This document shows positions 47,865-57,291 of a stretch of 64,000 bases of DNA, piece by piece. The stretch comes from Deltaproteobacteria bacterium (GTDB taxonomy: Bacteria > Desulfobacterota > Desulfuromonadia > Desulfuromonadales > Geopsychrobacteraceae). The notes under the pieces are model-generated. The model was given only the letters and a program-made list of their open reading frames with translations, did not search any database and was not told the origin of the DNA. The translations under genes were made by a program, and so were the position numbers. The first letter of the stretch is position 1. Every line of letters starts with the position of its first letter. Where the stretch lies: positions 1 to 64,000 of the forward strand of contig JAGYPB010000007.1 in NCBI GenBank assembly GCA_018399135.1, read 5' to 3'.

Positions 47865-48633
47865 CTACAGCTCTTCCATCGCATAGATTTCGTTGAGTTT
47901 GTTCCGGTCCAGTTGAGCCGTCGGACCGTTAGGAGAACAGCGGTCATCCCTTCTTTAAGGCCGATGATTTTATTGCGGAATTCCGTAGCCAGGGCAACGT
48001 CAGCGTGGATATTGCCACACAGGCAAGGCACACCGAGTTCCTGCGCCATGTTTTTTACCAGGCGCATAATGTCACGGGAGATCTTCGGATCGAGGGCCGA
48101 TGTCGGTTCATCCAGCAACAGCATTTTGGGATTCTGCATCAGAGCGCGGGCGATTCCCACCCGTTGTTGTCCTGCCCCCGGAAAGTTCGTCGACCCGTTT
48201 TTACGGCCAGGACATGGGCGGAAAGTTCCAGCCTTATCGAGGAGCATCAGTGCCTGTTCAATGTCGCTGCGGCGAAGAACAGGAGCAGGTGCGCAGGGTG
48301 CCGAGCATCAGGACGTCCGGAGAGGACGTTGTCCATGACTCCCATCCGGTTGATCGGGTTGAATTCCTGAAAAATCATGCCGATATCGCGTCGGGCCCGG
48401 CGCAATTGTAGCCAGACAGCTGGGTTATCTCCCGTCCGAAGGAAGTTAATGGTACCGGCGCAGGGTCAACCAACCGATTGATGCAGCGGATAGTGTCGAT
48501 TTTCCCACCTCGCAGATACAATGATGGCGAAAAAATCGTCTGGCTCCACGTCAAAAGCTGATCCCCTTGAGAATGTTACGGGGCCATCACTGGTATATCG
48601 TGCCTGGAGATTTTGAACAGAGAGTATAGGCAT
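47865..48633 (-). pseudogene. phnC: Phosphonate ABC transporter ATPase, frameshifted
   Basis: 'GAGQQRVGIARALMQNPKMLLLDEPTSALDPKISRDIMRLVKNMAQELGVPCLCGNIHADVALA'; start region 'MPILSVQNLQARYTSDGP'. Confidence 0.82.
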
Positions 48634-48722
48634 GTATCAGTCATCCTGATGACAGCAGCGGTTTATTTGTTGTTCCGGAAGCTAAACTTCCGGAACAACA
48701 GAACGTGATTATTGACAGACTG

Positions 48723-49679
48723 TTATTGTGCATCCTTGGCTTTTTTAAGGTCACGAATAATGTCGTAATCGGCGGCTTGCATTGCAACAAAGCGGTTGGA
48801 TTTGACGTTGTTCCAGAAACGCTTTGGCTTCCGGTGCATTGTTAAGTTCGAGAAACGTTGCCCTGATCTGATCCTTCACGTCCTCCACACAGGTTGCCAC
48901 GAAAGACAAAGGGATCCTGGGGTATCGGTTTTGACTGCCACAAAAACATTAACGTCGTCAGAGCGATGTCCCCACGGCCACGTTGTCGAAGCGGTGCGTA
49001 GCGACAAGAGCATCCACCCGACCCTCCTTGACTGCGATAGTTGAGAGTTCATGGCTTCCGGTATAGGCAACCGTCCGAAATAATTATCGAAATCCAACCT
49101 GGGCGTCTTTGGAAAAAACCACCCTGGGCATCAGATTACCGGAGGTACTTCCAGGATCGACAAGGCCAACGGTTGCCCCTTCGAGACTTTTCGATGAGTG
49201 CTGTATTTTTTTAAGATCTGGTGTATACCACCTTTTGGAAATCAGGGCGAGCCCGGTAAACAGGGCCTTCCTCCTGCATGTAACCCTTACGCTTGGCAGC
49301 GTAGGTGGCAAAACACTTCAACAGTAGGATCTTTTCATTGGCAATGATGTGGCTGTACACGTAATTCCCACCACGGTACCGCAATGTCGACATGTTTGCT
49401 CAACAGCCCTTCTACAACCGATGCATAGGACGTCGGCATGAAAAAAGCGATCTTTTTCCGGTAAGTTGTGCCAGACGGTCGGTCTGGTTTATTACAATTC
49501 AGCTCTGCAATGGTTTCTTCGGTAAGGTACGTCGCAAATGTCAGTGTTTCCGGGTTCTCACAAGTTGCAGCATGATTCGGGTTGACTGTGCCGAAAATTA
49601 TTCCCAGCATCATAAAAAAAAAACTGTCACTGGAACCGTACTTGTTCTTCGAAGATGGCTCTGCCATTACTTTCTTCAT
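48723..49679 (-). pseudogene. phnD: Phosphonate ABC transporter substrate-binding protein, frameshifted
   Basis: 'ENPETLTFATYLTEETIAELN', 'KKIAFFMPTSYASVVEGLLSKHVDIAV' and later broken frames; context with phnC/phnE. Confidence 0.78.
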
Positions 49680-49849
49680 TTTTCCTCTCCTTTAGATAGT
49701 GTCTGTTAGATGCGATAAAAATTGTTGTTGATGACATTAGGCCGGTTCTCAGTTGTATCAAACATGAGGAAATAGTTATTCTTTATAAGCAAATTGACAT
49801 ATACTTAACCTGTAATCCAGCTTTACTTATATAGACGATTTATTCATTG

Positions 49850-50727
49850 ATGGATTTTACATTAAGACAATTGCAGGTTTTGCGGCGTGGTGAATTGAGG
49901 CAGGCAGTATGAGAGGGCTGCAGTGAAACTGGGGCTGTCACAGCCGGCTGTGAGCATGATAGTTGCGGATCTGGAAAAGATTTTCGCTGTCGACTGTTTG
50001 ATCGATGGGGAAAAAATTATCCTCAATAATCGTGGCAAAGAACTGCTTCCTTTGGCGCGGCGAATGCTGGCCGAAGCGCCACAGGAAATAGAAAGTATCT
50101 TCAATCCGGACGATACCCGTGGATTTTGTGGCTGGGCGCCAGCTCTACCCGGCGACGTACCTGATACCGCTTATCATCGGGCTTTCTGATCAATCATCCG
50201 GTACAAATATCCGGCTTATATCGAGCAATAAAAAGAATGTGATCGACCAGCTGGAACAGTTCGGCCTGGATATTGGTCTTATTACTTGATGGTGTGACAG
50301 CGGATATTGAAAAACACTATCATTTTGACGATGAGCTGACCATCTTCTGTGCCAAGATCATCCCTTGGCAAAGAAAAGCCATATAAGTATTTTCGATCTG
50401 AAGAAGCACAATGGATTCTACGTGAGTCCGGCTCCTGGATAAGAGAGCTTTTGGTAGCAAGCCTTGATAAAAAGTTGCTGAATCTCTCTGTGGTTTGGAG
50501 CTAAACGGAAATTCGAAGCTATAAAGCGCATTGTTCAGCAGGGCAATACCATTAGTTGTCTGTCACGTCTGGCGGTGCAGAATGAATTGAATAAGGAGGA
50601 TTTGATCTCTTTGAAGGTGCCATTTCTTGATTTGACCCGTGCATTTCACCTCTTGATTCATCGCCAGAAATATCGCAGTTCGTTGATTAATGAATTTGTC
50701 AACCATTGTCATCAAAAAATTACGTAA
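49850..50727 (+). pseudogene. LysR-family regulator, frameshifted, divergent from the phosphonate operon
   Basis: 'MDFTLRQLQVF' then 'KLGLSQPAVSMIVADLEKIFAVDCLI...GKELLPLARRMLAEAPQEIE' (LysR HTH). Confidence 0.75.
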
Positions 50728-50887
50728 TATTATCAGGGAGACAGGAATCTGGTAAGTTTGGTTAAATGTTGACGATAGACGATGCATTCATTCCTATTGC
50801 AAAAATCTTTATTGTCCGCTCGTTACAGGTTTGAGCTTTTGTTCAACGACGTGAGCGAATGGCCGAAATGTATAAGAAGAAAATTTG

Positions 50888-51168
50888 CATTGAATTTTTG
50901 ATTGTGTTGTGATTAATGGCGATGTACAGGTGCGGAAGCCAGATACCGCCATTTACGAACTGTTCCTAAAAAATGCCGGGCTAAGCGCGAATACTTGCGT
51001 GTTTATTGATGACAGACACAAGAATCTTTCAGCGGCCAGACGCGGAATGGCTTGATCCACTTGCCAGAGGCAGGGGCAGAGGGCTTTTATTATATTACCT
51101 GATGCACTTATAGAGAGGGTTTGCGGATCTGGAATCGGTTATCAAGAACTTTTATCCTGACAACTAAT
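50888..51168 (+). pseudogene. C-terminal half of a HAD-superfamily hydrolase
   Basis: 'INGDVQVRKPDTAIYELFLKNAGLSANTCVFIDDRHKNLSAARRGMA' then 'HLPEAGAEGFYYI' in another frame. Confidence 0.6.
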
Positions 51169-51423
51169 CATTCAGCGAATCGCTGACGAGTCTACCGCTG
51201 AATTATCTGCTACGGCGAAACACCCTGTACGAAAACTCACCATATACCAGACACTTATGCGCCCAACTACAAATCACCCGGTTGGGCTGTGTTTCGTTAC
51301 GATCTGCAAAGAAAAGAATCCTACATTTCCAGGACTTATCATCTACCTGCGGTGGCCTTCAGGCGATTATTAGTGGATGGGTTTATTTAATAACAGGTTG
51401 CAGGTTTGGATGATAATAAGCAG

Positions 51424-52122
51424 TTACCCTTCGAAGCGATATCCCTGCCCTAATACCGTGACAATATATTTCGGGGCAGTCGTATCTTCCCCCAGTTTCT
51501 GGCGCAGATGCTGGATGTGGACATCGATCACTCGACTCCAGGAGTAGATTGGCGAGTCCTTCCACAGGGTACGCCGGATTTCTTCCCGGGTCACCAGACG
51601 ACCGCGATTCTCTGCCAGAAAGGTGAGCAGCTGAAACTGCTTCGGGGTCAGGGCGACCGGTTCGCCGCGCAGGGTGGCCTGGTGGTTACCGATGTCCACC
51701 AGCAAATCGCCGGCACAAATGGTACGCGCTGGTTCTGTGGCAGAGGTTTGTCGCAGGCGGGCGCGAATGCGGGCAAGGAGTTCACAGGTTTCAAAGGGTT
51801 TAACGACATAATCATCGGCACCGGTTTCGAGACCGATGATCTTATCCTGCAGCTTATCCCGTGCGGTCAGCATAATGACCGGTATTTGCGGATGGGTCGC
51901 TTTGAATTCCTCACAAAAATCGAGACCGTCACCGTCGGGCAGGGTCAGATCGAGGATAATCAAGCCGGGCAGGGTGGTTTTGATAATATCGCGAGCTTCA
52001 GCTAGATTGGCGGCCGTGATGACATCGAAGCCATGCAGTCCGAGGTTGGCTTTGAGGACGGTGCGGATATCCGCATCATCATCGACCGCCAGCAGGGTGA
52101 TGTTGTCCATGTTGCTTGTCAC
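51424..52122 (-). CDS. OmpR-family response regulator
   Basis: Receiver 'LLAVDDDADIRTVLKANLGL...LIILDLTLPDGDGLDF...MLTARDKLQDKIIGLETGADDYVVKPF'; winged-helix 'LTPKQFQLLTFLAENRGRLVTREEI...VIDVHIQHLRQKLG'. Confidence 0.95.
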   Translation of the reverse strand: MTSNMDNITLLAVDDDADIRTVLKANLGLHGFDVITAANLAEARDIIKTTLPGLIILDLTLPDGDGLDFCEEFKATHPQIPVIMLTARDKLQDKIIGLETGADDYVVKPFETCELLARIRARLRQTSATEPARTICAGDLLVDIGNHQATLRGEPVALTPKQFQLLTFLAENRGRLVTREEIRRTLWKDSPIYSWSRVIDVHIQHLRQKLGEDTTAPKYIVTVLGQGYRFEG

Positions 52123-53765
52123 GGCTCTATCTCCTCGCAGTCATGATGGATCGGCAGGGTGAAATTCACACAGACGCCGCTTCCCTGTTCAGGGTCACTG
52201 ATGTTGATGGTGCCGCCGTGGGCCTCGACAATAGCACGACAGATGGCCAGACCAAGTCCGGTGCCGGCTTTTTCGCCGGAACGGTAGAAGCGTCGGAAAA
52301 CGTTTTCCCGTTTGTCAGTCGGGATGGTTGGCCCCACATTGCAGATTTTCACCTGGATCATGTCACCCTTCTGTTTTGCGCAAACGGTGATAGCCGTATG
52401 CTCCCGGGCGAATTTCACGGCGTTGCCGAGCAGATTGGTCAGAACCTGGCGCACCCGGTCCTCGTCTGCGTGAACCAGTGGTAGGTCAATCGGCAAGGAG
52501 CAAAGGTCAAGACAGTAGCGTTCGGCATCAAATATAAAAGATTGCACAGATTCCTGAATGACGTTCGTCAGATTGATGCTGGACAGGTTAAGGGTGCGTT
52601 CTGCCCCCGCTTCAATGTATTCGATATCGAGCATGGTTTGTACCATGCGGATCAGACGGTCGGTATTTTTTTGAACTATTTCAAAAAATTCAATCAGGTC
52701 GCCAGAATCGGCAGGTTGAGTTGCCGGGGAGGGTTGTTTCATTCGGGCGGTGATATATTCTACCGCGCCCCGGATCGAGGTCAAGGGGGTGCGCAACTCA
52801 TGAGCAGCACGGGCGAGGAACTCTGATTTATGTTCGCTGGCGTCACGAATCTGTTGGTTGAGTTGTTGAAGTTCCAGCGTCGCATCCTGGACTTTGTCTT
52901 CGAGTTCTGATTGGTACTCTGAAAGACTGGCGGCCATCTCTTCGAAGGAACGGGACAACTCTTCAAACTCGTCACCGCTACGCACAATGGCACCGGGGGG
53001 TGGTCCTTTTTCAGAAAAGTGGCGGATCGAAGTGGTTAGCTCATCTACCGGTACCAGCACCATGCGGCGCAAAAAATACAGCAGGGTGCTGCTTAACAGA
53101 ATTACCAGCAGCAGCATGGAGCCGAACATCAGGTTGCGGTTGGCTTTTGCCTCGGTGAAGATTTTGCCCAGGGGCAGAGTGACGCTGATGGCACCCCTGA
53201 CTCCTCCTACTTTATACCCCTCATGACAGCCAAGGCAGGTTTCCTCGACGTAAAGAGGGGAAATGTAACGCAGAAGGCTGTTATTATCCAACTCTTCCAT
53301 GACGATAATTTCATGGAGCGGTTCCTCTTCAAAGCGCAATAGCGCCGCACGTTCGAACTCATCAGGAGCATTTTCCGGATTGGTTAATTTCAGGCTGGTG
53401 ATGTGAAACCAGTAAAGCCCTTTGTCGCGGGCATAGCTGACCAACTCCTTGGTAACCATGGCCGGGGTTTTGTGGGTATAGCGCCGCGCCTCGGATTGGT
53501 CACTCTGAGACTGGATCGGTGCCCCTTCCCGGGCCCAGGGGATTTGTTCAACAAAGACACCACCATGATCGGAAATCCAGCGGCGCATAATAACAATCTG
53601 CTGAAAAATCGCCCGCGCTTCGTTCTCCGCCTGACGGATAATGAGTTGCTGTTGGCGTTCGTTGATGACGTAGAAGGTGATGCTCAAAGAAATCAGCAGA
53701 ATAAGGCTGCAACCGATCACCAGTTTGTAGCTAAGGCTCATCTTCATTGACGCCACCCCGTGCAT
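52119..53765 (-). CDS. Membrane sensor histidine kinase with periplasmic DUF3365/Tll0287-like domain containing a CXXCH heme motif
   Basis: 'ETCLGCHEGYKVGGVRGAISVTLPLG'; H-box 'LARAAHELRTPLTSIRGAVEYI'; 'GTGLGLAICRAIVEAHGG'. Confidence 0.92.
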   Translation of the reverse strand: MHGVASMKMSLSYKLVIGCSLILLISLSITFYVINERQQQLIIRQAENEARAIFQQIVIMRRWISDHGGVFVEQIPWAREGAPIQSQSDQSEARRYTHKTPAMVTKELVSYARDKGLYWFHITSLKLTNPENAPDEFERAALLRFEEEPLHEIIVMEELDNNSLLRYISPLYVEETCLGCHEGYKVGGVRGAISVTLPLGKIFTEAKANRNLMFGSMLLLVILLSSTLLYFLRRMVLVPVDELTTSIRHFSEKGPPPGAIVRSGDEFEELSRSFEEMAASLSEYQSELEDKVQDATLELQQLNQQIRDASEHKSEFLARAAHELRTPLTSIRGAVEYITARMKQPSPATQPADSGDLIEFFEIVQKNTDRLIRMVQTMLDIEYIEAGAERTLNLSSINLTNVIQESVQSFIFDAERYCLDLCSLPIDLPLVHADEDRVRQVLTNLLGNAVKFAREHTAITVCAKQKGDMIQVKICNVGPTIPTDKRENVFRRFYRSGEKAGTGLGLAICRAIVEAHGGTINISDPEQGSGVCVNFTLPIHHDCEEIEP

Positions 53766-53841
53766 CCAAGAGTTATGCGAGCAGTCGAGAAAACCCTCTG
53801 ATGATAACAGAAATTGATTTGATTGTCGTTTTTCCTGATTC

Positions 53842-55005
53842 TCAGGAAGTGTTTTTCAGGTGAAACCTTAAGAGCAGATGCCCACTCGAAAGAACGATTG
53901 CTGCGCAAAGAAACAAACTGGTGTAGCCGGCCAGATCACCGATAATTCCGAGTAGCATCGCGCCGATAAAGGCACCACTGTCAATGCCTCCGGTAAAGAT
54001 ACCGGTTACCTTGCCACGGGCCGAATAGGGTTCGTCACGGATGGCCATGGCGTTCAGGGCAGGAAAGAGCAGACCGTGACCGATGCCGAATAAAAAACCA
54101 ACTATCAACAACATGAGACCATTGTCAACAAGGGGAACCATGATCAACCCACCGGCGGCAATACCAAGCCCCCAGGGGATAATTTGAACCTCACCGACGC
54201 GATCTGCCAGTCTCCCGAGTACTACTCTGGTAACAACAGCTGCCGTAGCGTAAGCAAAAAAATAGAGGGAAATAAAACTCAAGTTTTTGCTCTGGGCAAA
54301 GGGTGCAATAAAATTGCCAGTGGCGGCAAGTCCTACTCCGAATAACAACGCCATCCCACCGCTGATGATCATCTTGCGGGTTTTCAGCAAGGCAAAGAAG
54401 GAAGCAGAGGCCGGTGCGCTTGAGGCTAACAGGCGATGTTGATCGGGAACCGGCAGGTGAAGCAGAAAGGCTGCTGCCGCAAGGCCCGAAGTCGCCAGAA
54501 AGAAAACAGAAAATCCGTAGTGAATCAGTAGCGGTTCGGTGATTAATGGGCCCAGGGCCAGGCCCATCAGCCCGGACGTTCCGAAAATGCCGATCCCCTC
54601 ATTAAGGCGTTGAACCGGGATCAGATCAATGATGAAGGTGAATGCGGACGTAAAGCAGATGGCCAGGCCGACACCGTGGATAATCCTGAGCAGCAGCAGA
54701 GCTGCATAGTAGTTTTCAAGAGGACCTTGCAGCAGGAGGTGCAACAAGGGTAACAGGGTCATCATGATACAGCCGATACTATAGCTGCGTTTGCGACCGA
54801 TCCGGTCGATCATTTCCGCAACCCAGGGGCGGCTCAGGGCTGATGCAAGGGCAAAGATACCCATAATGATGCCGATATCCTTATCGCTCCCCCCCTTTTC
54901 AATAATAAAGAGAGGAAATAAGAAAAAAGCAGCATAGCTGGAAACCAGAGCCAGGTTGGCAATAAACAGGGCGGCAAAAGCCGGGGTATACAGACGCATG
55001 AGCAC
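53842..55005 (-). CDS. MFS transporter
   Basis: 12-TM pattern, 'RPWVAEMIDRIGRKRSYSIG', 'GRLADRVG'. Confidence 0.9.
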   Translation of the reverse strand: MLMRLYTPAFAALFIANLALVSSYAAFFLFPLFIIEKGGSDKDIGIIMGIFALASALSRPWVAEMIDRIGRKRSYSIGCIMMTLLPLLHLLLQGPLENYYAALLLLRIIHGVGLAICFTSAFTFIIDLIPVQRLNEGIGIFGTSGLMGLALGPLITEPLLIHYGFSVFFLATSGLAAAAFLLHLPVPDQHRLLASSAPASASFFALLKTRKMIISGGMALLFGVGLAATGNFIAPFAQSKNLSFISLYFFAYATAAVVTRVVLGRLADRVGEVQIIPWGLGIAAGGLIMVPLVDNGLMLLIVGFLFGIGHGLLFPALNAMAIRDEPYSARGKVTGIFTGGIDSGAFIGAMLLGIIGDLAGYTSLFLCAAIVLSSGHLLLRFHLKNTS

Positions 55006-55009
55006 CAGC

Positions 55010-55465
55010 CTAGGACAATAATTCCGCTCCGCCCAGGGTAATCAAGGCGAGAGTCAGATAACGAAGAGCTTTACCGGTTGTTACCAACACAAAAAATCGG
55101 GAAACCGATGTGCGCAGGGTGCCGGCGACCAGACACAACGGATCACCCACCACCGGTAACCAGGACAACAGCAGGGACAGGCTTCCATAACGTTGAAACC
55201 AATTTTCTGCCCGCAGCTGCTGACGGGCTTCTATGCGCAGAACCTTGCGTATCAGCCAGGAGCCCCCCCAACGACCGATCAGGTAATTGGTGGCACCGCC
55301 GAGGGTGTTGCCAATGGTTGCAATTGTGACAACAACAGCTGGTGCTTTATCGTCCAGCAACAAGGCTACCAGCAACCATTCGGAGCCCAGGGGGAGCAGG
55401 GTAGCTGCCAGAAAGCTGACGATAAACAGGGCCGCATAAGTATGTTCCAGAGCAATATCAGGCAT
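55010..55465 (-). CDS. YqaA-family (SNARE/DedA-associated) inner membrane protein
   Basis: 'AATLLPLGSEWLLVALLL...IGNTLGGATNYLIGRWGG...SLLLSWLPVVGDPLCLVAGTLRTSVSRF'; only the last 151 aa of the 340-aa ORF look protein-like. Confidence 0.8.
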   Translation of the reverse strand: MPDIALEHTYAALFIVSFLAATLLPLGSEWLLVALLLDDKAPAVVVTIATIGNTLGGATNYLIGRWGGSWLIRKVLRIEARQQLRAENWFQRYGSLSLLLSWLPVVGDPLCLVAGTLRTSVSRFFVLVTTGKALRYLTLALITLGGAELLS

Positions 55466-55597
55466 GATCGGCATCATAACAGACGGCATTATGAAAAACA
55501 TAGCGCAGAAAAGCTCTTGTGGGTTACCTTTGTGAACGTGTAACCTGTGCCAGACTTTTTCCCTCGGAACTGTTGCAGAATATGTAAGGGCCACATC

Positions 55598-56479
55598 ATG
55601 ACAATAACCAGAGAACAGGTGTTTTCCAGGATGAAAACCCTGTTGGAGATGATCAAATTTTCCCATACTGTCTTTGCTTTTCCTTTTGCCCTGATGGGTG
55701 TCGTGCTGGCTGCTCTGGCCAGTGGTCACGCGCCGGGATTTGGCCAGATTTTCTGGATCTGTGTTGCTATGGTCGGGGCACGCAGCGCCGCCATGGGACT
55801 GAATCGACTGATTGATGCGCGGATCGATGCCGCTAATCCACGTACGGCTGAGCGTCACATCCCCAGCGGTCAGGTATCGGTGGTGGAGGCTTCGCTCTTT
55901 ATTGTGGCAGCAACGGCCATTTTTCTTCTTGCCGCCTGGATGCTCAATCCCCTGTGTTTTAGGCTGGCTCCGGTTGCTCTTGCCCTGTTTGTGCTCTATG
56001 CCTACTGCAAGCGTTTTACCCATTATGCCCATGTGGTGTTGGGGCTGTGCCTGGCCGCTGCACCTATCGGTGCCTGGATTGCTCTGCGCGGCGATATCGG
56101 CTGGCCGGTCATTTCCTTGGGGCTGGCGGTACTCTTTTGGGTGGCCGGCTTTGACATTTTCTACGCATTGCAGGACTATGATTATGATGTCAAAGCCGGA
56201 CTACATTCGGTGCCGTCGCGCCTGGGTATCGAAAAATCCTTCACACTGGTACGCATCTTCCACGGGCTGATGCTGTTGTTTCTGTTGCTGGTCATGCCCG
56301 GCAGCGGTCTGGGGTGGATCTACTTTGCCGGTGTGGTTGTCGTAGCAGGGCTGCTGGTGTACGAACACAGCCTGGTCAAGCCGGATGATCTGTCACGATT
56401 GGATGCGGCATTTTTCAACATGAACGGCTATATCAGCGTGACGATTTTTGTGTTTACTTTGGTAGATGCGTTGGTGTGA
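55598..56479 (+). CDS. UbiA-family prenyltransferase (MqnP/UbiA-like)
   Basis: 'GARSAAMGLNRLIDARIDAANPRTAERHIPSG' and 'DIFYALQDYDYDVKAGLHSVPSRLG'. Confidence 0.92.
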   Translation: MTITREQVFSRMKTLLEMIKFSHTVFAFPFALMGVVLAALASGHAPGFGQIFWICVAMVGARSAAMGLNRLIDARIDAANPRTAERHIPSGQVSVVEASLFIVAATAIFLLAAWMLNPLCFRLAPVALALFVLYAYCKRFTHYAHVVLGLCLAAAPIGAWIALRGDIGWPVISLGLAVLFWVAGFDIFYALQDYDYDVKAGLHSVPSRLGIEKSFTLVRIFHGLMLLFLLLVMPGSGLGWIYFAGVVVVAGLLVYEHSLVKPDDLSRLDAAFFNMNGYISVTIFVFTLVDALV

Positions 56480-56535
56480 AACCTATTTAACGTAGAGGTG
56501 AAAAAAAAAGTTTTTAAACCTAATTTTTTTTGCCT

Positions 56536-56616
56536 CTCTTGGAGCTCTTCGTGCCTTGGTGGCAACTTTGTTTTAATCTGTTTAACTCAGCCACCAAGAC
56601 TCCAAGTACACCAAGA
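56536..56616. repeat. Imperfect inverted repeat with CTTGGTGGC/GCCACCAAG arms
   Basis: tcttggagctcttcgtgccttggtggc...gccaccaagactccaagtacaccaaga. Confidence 0.6.
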
Positions 56617-56664
56617 AAAGCTTTAGGGTAAAGGGAGCTGTTAAAAAGCAGTTAAAGGTTTTTT

Positions 56665-57267
56665 ATGAATAAAATCGTCGTTGGTATCACCGGTGCTTCC
56701 GGTTCGATTTATGGTTTGCGTCTGATCGCTGAATTGCTGGCTGCTGATCATCAGGTTAGCGTGCTGCTGACCAATGCCGGGCGTCAGGTGACTGCTTTTG
56801 AAACAGGGCTGGATCTGGCTGACGATGCGCCAGAGTGCCAAGCCCAATTGCAGAAATATGTCGACAGCACGAGCCGGCTGCAATACTACGCCATTGACGA
56901 TTTTTTTGCTCCGGTGGCCAGTGGCTCCAGCGCTCCTGATGCCGTGGTTATTTGTCCCTGTTCCATGGGAACGGCCGGGCGCATTGCGGCCGGGCTGTCG
57001 GATAATCTGCTTGAGCGCGCAGCTGATGTTGCCTTGAAAGAGCGGCGGCAACTGGTTCTGGTGCCGCGCGAAACCCCCTTTAACCAGATTCAACTGGAAA
57101 ATCTGCTGCGTCTGGCGCAGGCGGGAGCAACAATTCTGCCGGCCATGCCTGGTTTTTATCATCAACCGCAAACGTTGGAGGATCTGGTGTCGTTTGTCGT
57201 TGGCAAGATACTGGATACCCTGGGTGTTCCCCACCAGTTGTTCAAGCCCTGGGGTGATGATGTGTGA
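56665..57267 (+). CDS. UbiX-family flavin prenyltransferase
   Basis: 'VVGITGASGSIYGLRLIAELLA', 'VVICPCSMGTAGRIAAGLSDNLLERAADVALKERRQLVLVPRETPFN'. Confidence 0.95.
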   Translation: MNKIVVGITGASGSIYGLRLIAELLAADHQVSVLLTNAGRQVTAFETGLDLADDAPECQAQLQKYVDSTSRLQYYAIDDFFAPVASGSSAPDAVVICPCSMGTAGRIAAGLSDNLLERAADVALKERRQLVLVPRETPFNQIQLENLLRLAQAGATILPAMPGFYHQPQTLEDLVSFVVGKILDTLGVPHQLFKPWGDDV

Positions 57268-57291
57268 TTAAATTGATGGAAGAGGAATGTA

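Noticed and set aside
55010-56032. 340-aa minus-strand ORF taken as one long protein
   Set aside because: Only the C-terminal ~151 aa (YqaA-like) look real; the N-terminal part is antisense to ubiA.
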